A stretch of 64,000 nt of DNA, from assembly GCA_003508835.1 (NCBI GenBank), contig PUFA01000007.1, forward strand, positions 18,871,001 to 18,935,000, given 5' to 3'. The notes under the pieces were generated by a model. The model made no database searches, was not told where the DNA came from, and saw nothing but the letters and a program-made list of their open reading frames with translations. A program made the position numbers and the translations under genes. Every line of letters begins with the position of its first letter. Within the stretch, counting starts at the first letter, position 1. Positions 35,226 through 44,569 of this stretch are shown here, in pieces. The DNA is from Eonycteris spelaea. Lineage: Eukaryota > Chordata > Mammalia > Chiroptera > Pteropodidae.

Positions 35226-35750
35226 TAACTGATAGCAGAGATATCAAAGGTTCATAAGAGACCACTATGAACAATTATACACCAACAAAACTGACCACCT
35301 GAAAGGTATGGATAAATTCCTAGAAACACGAAATCTATCAAGATTGAATCATGAAGAAATAGAATCTCAACGAGACCAATAACAAGTAAAAAGATTAAAC
35401 TGGTAATCAAAAAACACCCAACAACAACAACAACAAAACCCAAGGCCATATGCTTCACTGGTGAATTCTACCAAACATTTAAAGAATTATTGATCAATTC
35501 TTGGCCTTTTGGCTAAGATCAAGTATAGTATCTGTACTTATTAGTTTAAAGAATTATTGCCAATCCTTCTCAAACTCTTCCGAAACATTAAAGAGAAGGA
35601 GGGGACACTCCCAAACTATTTATGAGGCTAGAATTATCCTGATACCAAAGCCAGATAAGGATACTACAAAAAAAAAAAAATGAAAACCACAGGTCAATAT
35701 CCCTGATGAATAAGATACAAAAATCTTCAATCAAGTGGGATTTTCCCTCA
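35226..35750 (+). mobile_element. L1 ORF2 segment, sense
   Basis: Clear ORF2 (reverse transcriptase 5' part): 'aattatacaccaacaaaact', 'gaaaggtatggataaattc', 'cactggtgaattctacc', 'aattatcctgataccaaagc', 'caggtcaatatccctgatg'. Many stops. Contains a CAA run (35416-35434) and the U2 insertion at 35493-35548. Confidence 0.92.
35493..35548 (+). pseudogene. RNU2 (pseudogene): U2 snRNA 3'-truncated retropseudogene
   Basis: Fifty-six bases match the 5' end of U2 snRNA from nucleotide 1 through the AGTTTA after stem-loop I, with about six substitutions. The block 'cttggccttttggctaag' is unmistakable. Position 33 in the branch-point-recognition stretch reads A instead of G. The copy sits inside L1 ORF2 and is bounded by a 15-bp direct repeat, tttaaagaattattg, at 35478-35492 and 35545-35559 (the right copy shares its first bases with the U2 end). 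It has no A-tail, no snRNA promoter, and lacks the Sm site and 3' domains, so it is a dead insertion rather than a gene. Confidence 0.95.
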
Positions 35751-35754
35751 GCAG

Positions 35755-36000
35755 TCTTTAAAAAGAACAAACTAAAAGCATCATGGGGTGAAGGGTTAAA
35801 GAAGTACAAATTAGTAGTTGATAGATGGTCACAGGGATGGGGAGCGCAGCACAGGGAATGTAGTTAGCATTAATGTAGTGGCTCGGTGGCGGGCCAGAGG
35901 AGAGAAAGAACCATTAGGGGGATCGTTTTATAAGCTATGTGAATGTCTAACCAATGTGCTGTATACTTGAAACTGATAATAAAATTAAATTTTTTAAAAA
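35755..36000 (+). mobile_element. L1 3' UTR fragment, sense
   Basis: 'gatggtcacagggatgggga', 'gctgtatacttgaaactg', 'ataataaaattaaatttt' mark an L1 terminus lying between two ORF2 segments. Confidence 0.7.
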
Positions 36001-36002
36001 AG

Positions 36003-36845
36003 TCAAAAAATAACAGGTGTTGGCAAGGATGTGGAGAACAGAAAACCCTTTTACACTGTTGATGAGACCGTAAATTTGCGGAACCACTATGGAAAACAGT
36101 ATGCAGGTTCCTCAAAACATTAAAAATAGATCTACCACACGATCCAGCAACCCTACTCCTGAGCATACTTCAAAAGGAAATGAAGACACTGAAATATTTG
36201 CACCCCCATGTCCATTGCAGCATTGTTTATAATAGCCAAGACATGGGAACAACCAAGTGTCCATCAAGGGATGAATGGACAAAGGCAATGTTGTAAATTT
36301 ATCATGGAAAATTAGGAAAAAGAAGGAAATCCTGTCTTTGATAACATGTGGATGGACCGTGAGGGCATTATGGTAAGTGAAATAGTTCAAACAGAGAAAA
36401 ATAAATACTATATGATCTCTGCTATATGTGAAATCTAAAAAAGTTGAACTCAATGAAGCAGAGTAGAACAGTTGTTACCAGGGGCTGAGAAGAAGAGAAA
36501 ACGAGACGATGTCGGTCAGAGGGTAGAAATTCCTAGTTACAAGAGAAATGAATCTGTTCCGGGGCTGATTCCTTTTACGAGAAGTCAATCAGTTCTAATG
36601 TACAGCAGGGTGACTGTAGTGAACAACAAAGCATTATAGACTGGAAAGTTGCAATGAGTGTACATCTTAAATTTCTCACCATAAAACAAACCAAAAAAAT
36701 GGCAGTTAGGTGAGGAATGTGTTAACTAATCTTATTATTGTAAACATTTCAAATACATATACGTGTATCAAATCATTACATCATACACCTTAAACTTATA
36801 CGATGTTGTATGTCAGTTATATCTCAATAAAGCTGGAAGAAAAAA
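36003..36845 (+). mobile_element. L1 ORF2 3' end plus 3' UTR, sense
   Basis: ORF2 C-terminal coding region ('aacaggtgttggcaaggatg', 'ccactatggaaaacagtatg', 'gcagcattgtttataatagc', 'aaccaagtgtccatcaaggg'), then the 3' UTR ending 'tatctcaataaagctgg' and an A-rich tail. Dead copy. Confidence 0.93.
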
Positions 36846-36849
36846 ATAA

Positions 36850-37415
36850 CTATTATATTTTCAAGGAGAGAGTGATATCCCTAAGATTTGAAACTATGCA
36901 AAAAGCTCTAAATCCAAGGTGAATGAATGATTCAGAGTCACTGAAACAGGACCAGCTACATAATTTTCAGGATATAATGGAAACTGACAATATGAGGCCC
37001 TATGTTTAAATATCATGAAGAATCGCAAGATATCAAAGCAGAGTGTTAAACCAAGCACAGGGCCCTAGTTAACGCCAGGCTCTATGAAGCCGGCCCTTCA
37101 CAGAGGTCTGAACTCTGTGACTGGACCTTCCTCCTGTCTCTCATCTTCCCTGTACTGGCAAAAGTTACACAGACAAATGAAATAAACTTGTCCAGCTTCA
37201 ACTTAATCGAAGCTGATATGGCAAAACCTAAAAGAGTGAGATGACCCTCCCCTACCCTCTTCTGCAGATAGATGGAGTTTTACATGGTTACCTGCTAAGC
37301 CCTATTCAGCTGACAGGCAGTGTCAGGAGGCAAATTCTTTGCAGACCTTGCTACTGTTTAGATGTCTCTATCAATTTCAGGCAGCTTATAACTAGAGCAA
37401 CCTGAGGTCTCGGCT
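36850..37415. other. Low-copy DNA, nothing assigned
   Basis: No gene or repeat recognised. Confidence 0.5.
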
Positions 37416-37419
37416 GTTC

Positions 37420-37560
37420 CAAAAAAAAAAAGAAGAAGAAGGAAGAAAGAAGGAAAAGGAGGGAGAAGGAAGAAGAAGAGGAGGAGGAAGAAGAGGAGGG
37501 GGGTGAGGAGGAAACACAGGGAGAGAAAGACAGAAAAGGAAAAAGAATTAGGCCGAGGAG
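37420..37560. repeat. GA-rich low-complexity tract
   Basis: AAG/GGA/GAGG units on the plus strand. Causes Ser/Phe-rich frames on the minus strand. Confidence 0.9.
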
Positions 37561-38040
37561 GCAGACAGCTGTGGACCTCGCCAAAACACAAGCTGGTGTT
37601 CCTAAAAGATTCATGTCCTAACTACACAAGAGGAATCCTAACGTTCATCACCTGGGTGTCAAAACATGAGAAACACCTAGATCCTTCCAACTTGGCCACC
37701 ACCATAGAATATGGGACATCAATTAATGATGAATCATAGTTTCGTTATCTCTAGATAAAGGCATGAAAGTATGACAAACACTGAGACCCCATGCTTTCAT
37801 TTTGTACTTATATCTGAGCAGTTTTATTAAAAGTGTGATCTAGAATATTTTGTACACTGAAATCATGCTATAAGAAAAAAATTATAAGTCACCAGATTTT
37901 GTATCTCAACACTAGACCAGATCTTTGAATTCCTCTGGCATGAGGTTAATCTTTTGGGTGTCATAAAACAAAACACACATTATTTTCAGAATTCTAAAGA
38001 GTTTTACAAAATTTACAGAAACCCTTGGATCCTGAAACAT
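37561..38040. other. Low-copy DNA, nothing assigned
   Basis: No gene or repeat recognised. Confidence 0.5.
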
Positions 38041-38044
38041 CCTC

Positions 38045-38535
38045 ACAGGTCAAGGGCTACATATAGTATAACCTCCCTAAGTTTTCTCATTAGCAAAATA
38101 GAGGTAATAATGGTACAACATGAATGAACCTTGAGGATATTATGCTAAGTGAAATAAGCCAGGCACAGAAAAAAAAATACTGTATGATTCCACTTGTATA
38201 AGGTATCTAAAATAGTCCATTTCATAGAATTAAAGAGTGAAAGGATAGTTGCCAGGGGCTTAGGGGGCTTGGAAATGAGGAGTTATTAATCAATGGGGAT
38301 AGAGCTAGATATTCTACCAGTTCAGCACAATGAATAAGGTCTAGACATCTGCAGTACAACACTGAACCTATGGTCAATAATAATGTATAATACACTTAAA
38401 AATTTATTAAGAAGAAGATAGTATTATATTAAGTGGTCTTACTACAATAAAATCAAATGAAAATGATAATAATAATGATACCTACTTTATAGGATTATTA
38501 CCAGTACTGAACAAGATAACCTAAGAAAAGTGCTT
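38045..38535 (+). repeat. MIR SINE split by an L1 insertion
   Basis: Left part to 38116 ('ctccctaagttttctcatta', 'gcaaaatagaggtaataat') and right part from 38470 ('aataatgatacctacttt', 'ataggattattaccagta') join into one MIR across the L1 tail. Confidence 0.85.
38117..38469 (+). mobile_element. 5'-truncated L1 3' end inside MIR
   Basis: 'ggatattatgctaagtgaaa', 'ccacttgtataaggtatc', 'gatagttgccaggggctt', tail 'acaataaaatcaaatg'. Flanked by the 12-bp duplication taataatgRtac (38105-38116 and 38470-38481, one mismatch). Confidence 0.92.
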
Positions 38536-38544
38536 AAAATGCAC

Positions 38545-39010
38545 ATGAGACCTCCCTCGTCTTCTTTCAAACCTTCACATTACAATGTATGGTCAGTGTT
38601 GAGTGCACTGCTGGACCTCCCTTCAGGGCTCATTCCTCAGCTGCTGGGAGAGCTGGCAGCTGACAGCAATCAGGGGATTCCATCCTCAGAACACAGTCTC
38701 CCTGCCCTGCCCCTGCCAAGATCAAGAATCCTCCCTGGGGACAGTCTCCGTCCAATGACTGGTACTTGCAAACACATAAAAGCCTGGCCCCATCACTTCT
38801 TTTCAATGCAACTGTTTAGAGCTCCTCCACCATCGAGGCTTCTGTGAAATTGGCTGAGGCCTTTGTTAGAATGGACCACAATTTAACTCTGTCCCACCTG
38901 CTTCCTTCATGGTCCCACAAGGGCTTCTCTAATAAATTTTTTGCATGCAAGTCTCCAATTTCGAGTTTGCTCTGGAAAATCTGGTCTGTGACTATATTAC
39001 CTCCAGAGCC
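38545..39010 (+). mobile_element. MLT2-like ERVL LTR
   Basis: TATA-like 'cacataaaagcctggcc' near 38775, 'agagctcctccaccatcg', 'gtgaaattggctgaggcct', AATAAA near 38930 followed by 'tgcatgcaagtctcc'. The order matches MLT2-group (ERVL) LTRs. The frames inside (for example 105 codons at 38530-38847) are not genes. Ends approximate. Confidence 0.65.
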
Positions 39011-39034
39011 CATAAAGCCAAGATCTGTAAGTCC

Positions 39035-40300
39035 ATGGCCAACAGTTAAATTCCTAAGAAAGTGGTTGGATTATTACAACCAGGTGTGGGGAGAATGGCA
39101 AGTAAATTCAAGCTCCTGAGCGGCTGCAGAGACGGCAGATGACAGAGGGACTAGATGTAAGAACTGACCTTTAAGGGCAAGATTTCAATCCTTAAGAAAA
39201 ATGAACTGGCATTTGGTAGACTCGGGCATGAATGATCCAGATTCCTAGGCAAGTCAGGTGAGTTAGGTATAGGAGAACAAGAAATAAAGAGAGAACAGCT
39301 GCTACATCATAAGGCAGCCTGCCTCATGCAGAGAGCTGAATGTTGGAAATGGAAAGCAAAGCAGAACGCAGTAAGCAGAATGATTAGAGAAGGTGAGTCC
39401 CGGAGCTTTAGATCTACCATCGATCCTGCTAGGGGGATTATTCCACTGAGTTTCGGCAGAGCCTATAAGGGACAGCATCATGAGACTCTGGGACTAAAGG
39501 ATTGATGGCAGCAACTGGGTTTGAAACCCCAACAGGACTTCATATTTGTGAAGATAGATGTCCCTAAGATATAAGGCTGTGTGGTTCTTTCTATGCCCAC
39601 TCCCTCCTGTGCTCAAACAAAATCTTAGCCAAATGCCTTGACATTCTACTGCTCTTTCCTCTGACCAACTTTAAAATTATCATCATTTATTATTGGTGTG
39701 AAGTCTTCCTTTACTGTGACTCCTTTTCCATGGCTCTTTGATGTCTCAACATAGCTTAATAGATACTTAATAATTTATTAACTTGATAAAGCAATAAATA
39801 AAAATATAAATGAGATTGGCTGAACCTAAGAAGGTAGGATTGATGGCACATGCCCCCATTCACCTCCTAAATAAATATTCTGAACAAATTATGGTTTAGA
39901 AATAAAAACTTCCATCCCATATCTTGCCCCTCTGACCTTTGCCCTAATTTGAAGATGTTTGTCCTGAGAGGTCTCTCCAAGATTTTCTTTGCAAGTAGCC
40001 CTCAGCATTCATTCTGTGACACTCATTTTGCCATCTTGGTACTTGGAAAACTGAGAACAAAAAAGCAAATGCCACACGTCAATCAGAGAAAAAGTAAAGA
40101 CAGTATTTCATGACAAAAGGTCCTAGTTTTCCATCGGTGACTTTATTTAATTAAGAAATGTAGATGTCTAAAGAACATAAAGCAGAAATTTTAAACTTTG
40201 AATCCAGGTCACTGTTATCTAAGTGTCCAGATAGCTCACCATGCATAATATATTATGATGACTCTTTGAAATAGACAGCTAAAGGCACAGACATTATTTC
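39035..40300. other. Low-copy DNA, nothing assigned
   Basis: The first few hundred bases could be ERVL interior continuing from the LTR, but I see no recognisable frame. The rest is unassigned. Confidence 0.4.
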
Positions 40301-40310
40301 CAGAAAGCTG

Positions 40311-40326
40311 TTTTTTTTTTTTTTTT
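40311..40326. repeat. Poly-T run
   Basis: Sixteen T in a row. Confidence 0.9.
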
Positions 40327-40489
40327 AAGGTTACCCAAAGGGAGTATAGGCCCACCAAAACCATATATTTCTCTCTTGGTCATCTCCAGTTTGGCCATTA
40401 GAATACCAAATGTATCATATTAATTATTATTTTATAAAGAATAGATTTTACTCTAGAAGTTTGGATAAAAATTGGGAACTTTCAGAATG

Positions 40490-40685
40490 AAAACATAGTT
40501 ATAACTTTAAATTTGTAAGGTTCAGCCGGGTTTTAATTACATTCTATTATCAAACAATACATTCTGATGTGGGCTTTGAGTGTTATCTTAGTGCTCGATT
40601 GTTATGTTAGCATTTGGGAAGGATATGCAGAAGGATATTTAATCATCAGGCATCTAGTTTCGATGAAAATAATTTTTCCTAAACA
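40490..40685. promoter_or_regulatory. Candidate conserved non-coding element
   Basis: Repeat-free, with TAATTA-type cores and retained CpGs near 40529 and 40597. Weak, compositional evidence only. Confidence 0.22.
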
Positions 40686-41061
40686 CCCATGACTCACTTC
40701 CAATTTTCTACTCTTTCTTTAGAGGTAGACATACTTAGTAAGACTTCTGGAGGAGGGATTCAATATCAGAAAAGTTACTGCTGCCTCATGCCGAATCCTC
40801 ATTCCACAATATCAGCATTATTAATAAATGACAGAATTCATAGGTCATCTCCATTTACTCATACGTTTGTCTGTCAGTTGGCTCTAAATTCAGGTGAGAA
40901 AGAAAAGTTCTTATTATCCAGCCCCCTCAAACTCTACCATTAAATATAAGATACTGGCTCTGGATAGGTGACATGTGAGGGAAAATGTTAAACAGTTTGG
41001 AACTGTAGCCTAAGAGTGGCATTTCAACAGAGTCCATGTAGGGTTTTTTTTTTTTAAATAA

Positions 41062-41130
41062 TAATAATCACTAGACTAAGATCTGGAAAACCTAGATGCT
41101 AATCGCAGTATTGCCTTTGTCAATTTTGCC
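41062..41130 (+). repeat. Possible MIR fragment
   Basis: 'gatctggaaaacctagatgc' then 'taatcgcagtattgcc' resembles the MIR 5' core. Confidence 0.4.
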
Positions 41131-41734
41131 TCTACTCAAAGTGAGAGAGAGAACAAATGAGGTAAAACATATTTCAATCTTGGAACTGGATGATTTCCAT
41201 GTTTCTGTTCAGCTTCAATATTTTATAGTCCCAAGGCAAGCTGCCATTCAGCCTATTTATTTCCTTTGATAATGGCTGGATTCTCCTTACCTCCTCTTCC
41301 TAATAGTTCTCAAAATCTAGGTAGACAAGTTGCACCACCCAGGAACTTCTAAGCCCATTGCTAAAACCTCTTGCATTGGTCTTTCTACACATTCTCTTAT
41401 TCTGTCTGCATCCTCTCTCTTTCTGTACTTATTAAAAAAAAAACTCTTGGTCTGAAACATGAGAGGGAGAGCACGCCTTTGCCCTGGAGTTGGACCTGGC
41501 ATGCCTATGGTTTGAAAGCGATCGTACTGTGATGGTCTTAGTATGCAAAATTTCAAAATATTTCCAAAAGATTCTCAATGTTTCCTGGGAAGGTACATTA
41601 AAGCTGTAAAACCAAGAAGAAAAACACATTTGAAAATGCCCAGTCGCCTATCAAATATGACTCAGATTGTGATGAAGTCTTTTTCTAGCTACTCAGTGTT
41701 CCGTAGTGAATATGATGGCTAGGGAAGTAAGGAA

Positions 41735-42022
41735 CGTGAGAGAGGAAGAAATAGAAAAGGTAAGGAAGGACAAAAGAAAGAAAGGAGGAAGGAAGAGGGA
41801 AAGAAAGAGAGGAGGAAAAAGAAAGAAGGGAAGGAAGGAAGAAAGGAGGGAGGGAGGGAGAAAGGAAGGAAGGAGGAAGGAAGGAAGGAAGGAAGGAAGG
41901 AAGGAAGGAAGGAGGGGGGAGGGAGGGAGGGAGGGAGGAGGGAGGGAGGGAGGGAAGGAAGGAAGGAAGGAAGGAAGGAAGGAAGGAAGGAAGGAAGGAA
42001 GGAAGGAAGGAAGGAAGGAAAA
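41735..42022. repeat. GGAA/GGGA microsatellite array
   Basis: About 290 bases of purine repeat on the plus strand: degenerate GA-rich, then GGAA units, a GGGA core (41911-41954) and a near-perfect (GGAA)n run to 42020. The 167-codon plus-strand frame and the 110- and 119-codon minus-strand frames across it are simple-repeat artefacts. Confidence 0.97.
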
Positions 42023-42024
42023 CA

Positions 42025-42755
42025 TTTACACTATTAGGAGCCAAGCATTAAGCTGGGTGCATTCACATACCTCGCTTCATTTAAGATTAAGCCCAGAATG
42101 TAGCATCAAAATTCCCAGCACCATAGTCACATATTCCACCGGCTGCTTGATTTCTGATTTTCTATTACAAATGATGCCTCCTAGAGCATGGGGCTGGTAC
42201 TTTCTCTGAGAGAAGACCCACGTATTCTTAGCAGTTAAATTTGGCTTTACTGTTTGAGTTCTCTTCCAAGTGCTCAGCCAGTCTTCTCAGTTGGAGCAAA
42301 ACTGAGCAGATTGGTAACAAAGGCTCATTGTTCCACAATCCCAGAACTAACTCCTAATGGCCTCATGACTTTCCAAGTAATTTCTATCTGATGGAGGTAG
42401 AGAGGAGAATGGAAGAGTGAGGAAGGGGAGGGAGAGGCGGGCTTATAGATGACCTTGGAGCAGTGTGAATGATGCCTAATGTTCAGCACTTATAGGCTAT
42501 CAGACACTAATATACTCTCTGGGCTGAACCAAAGAGGCCCATTACTCTCGACTGCAATTCACCATCTGTGAAGTGAGCTGGTGACTTCAGACAAGACTAC
42601 AAATTGCACCTGATGCTGAAAAAGACAGGAAGGGGATTATGATATAAAACCAAGGGAAGAGCAGACAGAGACCTAGACTGACCAAAGAACATACGAGGAT
42701 AAGAGGAAATAAACCTTAGCCTTTAGAATAGCCCCCAAATGACCCTGACCATTCA
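42025..42755. other. Low-copy DNA, nothing assigned
   Basis: No gene or repeat recognised. Continues into the candidate element at 42.76 kb. Confidence 0.5.
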
Positions 42756-42759
42756 GAAG

Positions 42760-43150
42760 ATTAAATTTATGGGTCCCGACTATGGAAGTTACCGGGATCA
42801 AAGGTTTGGCGTCATTAGGTCTCTCCTAATGTGCACAGCTGGAGCTGACGAAACCCTCCCACTATCAGGCAGCCCCTTTTAGTCTGTTGTCACAATTCAT
42901 TAGCTTCTTCTGACATTCATTTGACATCATTTCAGGAAACAAATCTAACCACGGCCGAAAGAAAAGAAAGAGACTGAAAAAAAATAATGCCTGCAGATTT
43001 ATAGCAGCTCATCGGTTTAAAAAAAACAATGAAGATTAAAAAAAATAATGACAACCAATGATGCTGACCAATAGCGTGCTTTCCTTCCCATTACAAGCAA
43101 TGCCACTGGCAGATGTGGTTTTAAAAGTGTACATGAAAGTGTGTTTCAAT
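42760..43150. promoter_or_regulatory. Candidate conserved enhancer-like element
   Basis: About 390 repeat-free bases with unusual motif density: CAGCTG E-box in 'gcacagctggagctgacg' (42835-42852), TTCATTAGC homeodomain-type core near 42896, 'tgacatcatt' near 42923, a RUNX-type AACCAC near 42948, three A-tracts (42978-43046), and two CCAAT boxes 13 bp apart (43055-43059 and 43068-43072). No transcript signal. Function is inferred from motif clustering alone. Confidence 0.35.
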
Positions 43151-43177
43151 CTGACTCTAACGCTTAGGAGCTATTGT

Positions 43178-43566
43178 GAGCTAAATTGTGTTCCCCCAAA
43201 ATTCATATGTTGAAGGCCTGATGCCCAAGGTGACTATATTTAGAGATAGGGCCTTTTAGGAGGCATTGAAGGTCAAACAAGGCCATAAGATTAGAGCACA
43301 AATCTGACAGGACTTGTGTCATTATAAGAAAGGGAAGATTCAGTGGCGATCTCTCTCTTTCTGCTTGCACATAGAGCAAAGGCCATGTGAGGACACAGAC
43401 ATGATGGCTATATGTAAGCCAGGAAGACAGGCCTTTCCAGAGATCAACCCTGCTAGAACCTAGATCTTGGACTTCCAGCCTCCAGACCTATAAGAAAATA
43501 AATGTCCATTATTTAAGCCAACCAGTCAGTGGTATCTTGTTATGGCAGCCTGAGCAAACTAACACA
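43178..43566 (+). mobile_element. MLT1-type MaLR LTR
   Basis: 'ctaaattgtgttcccccaaa', 'attcatatgttgaaggcct', 'tatttagagatagggcc', 'gccatgtgaggacacag', 'cttggacttccagcctcc', 'gagcaaactaacacag'. Full LTR in sense; the same group lies in antisense at 49.95 kb. Confidence 0.93.
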
Positions 43567-43847
43567 GAAGCAATGTTAGCTTAGGCAAGGTATAATGATA
43601 TCTTAGACAATTTGGGGCCATAGTCAATATTTATTGAATACTGAGAGCCTAGCATGGTGGCTGACACCTAGTCAGTATGTATGTCTCAATACCTTCCCAA
43701 TGACATTCCAAGCAAAGGGACTGTGTTGCATAGCCTTGATCTTCTGCCTAAACTGAAGACTCCAGGTACCAGGAATCTATTGGAGCTGGCCCCCTAGGAC
43801 ACACAGCAGAGGCCTTTCCAGTCTAATTTAAGAAGTGAAAAAAAGAA

Positions 43848-44035
43848 TTCTCATTCACTGAGCATCTTCTATGTACTGGTTTCTGTAATAAAACCTCCCG
43901 TGCCCACTGTCTCATTCTTAGACCAACTTTGTGAAGGAGACAATTTCTGTTTAGAAAAGTTAAGGGGCCTGCCTAAAAACACGACAATTAAGCAGTAGCG
44001 ATGAGAACCCAGATTTCATGATCTGCAGTCAGTCA
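43848..44035 (-). repeat. MIR SINE
   Basis: 'actgagcatcttctatgtac', 'cccactgtctcattcttag', 'agaaaagttaaggggcctg', 'gatgagaacccagattt' in antisense order. Confidence 0.75.
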
Positions 44036-44169
44036 TCAAGGATGATCCACATGGCCCCACCTAGGTAAGCCTAAATACAGAAGACACTCAGCCTGGCACA
44101 GTGAACCCGCTCACTTGAAACACACAGGACTAGCAAGAAAAAGAGAGTGGTCTGATCAGATAAAATAGG

Positions 44170-44450
44170 ATCAGTCGAGTACTATGGAGAACTTAAAACA
44201 ATGATAAATAAGTGAACAGCAGCACATACAACTATTAAAAAGTATGATTCTATTTGTATGTATGTGAGGGTCTGACATTCACTGGACATTATTTCAAAGA
44301 AAATACATCTTGTGGTATGCATTTAGATATGTAAATATTCACACACATAAAAGGCTAGAAGGAAAGTACAAAAATATGTATTTTATAGAGAAATTTTGTT
44401 CTTCTTCATACTTTCAGTGTTTTCTATAATTTTAAATATGTCCTGACTTT
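44170..44450 (+). mobile_element. Old L1 3' fragment, sense
   Basis: 'actatggagaacttaaaac', 'aactattaaaaagtatgatt', 'aaaaggctagaaggaaag' follow old L1M 3' ends. It is followed by a LINE in the opposite orientation. Confidence 0.55.
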
Positions 44451-44569
44451 TTTATTCACCAAAATTCATACATTAATAAATTTCTTTTGTTTTAACCTAA
44501 ATTTCTTTTTTCTGTTCTCAGATTTAACCCAGAACATCACATTACATTTAGTGGTCATGTGTCCTTAGG

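Noticed and set aside
38530..39119. Frames of 91-105 codons
   Set aside because: Lie within the MLT2-like LTR, which is non-coding.
41685..42209. Overlapping frames of 110-167 codons on both strands
   Set aside because: They are translations of the GGAA/GGGA array (Lys/Arg/Gly/Glu on plus, Pro/Ser/Phe/Leu on minus).
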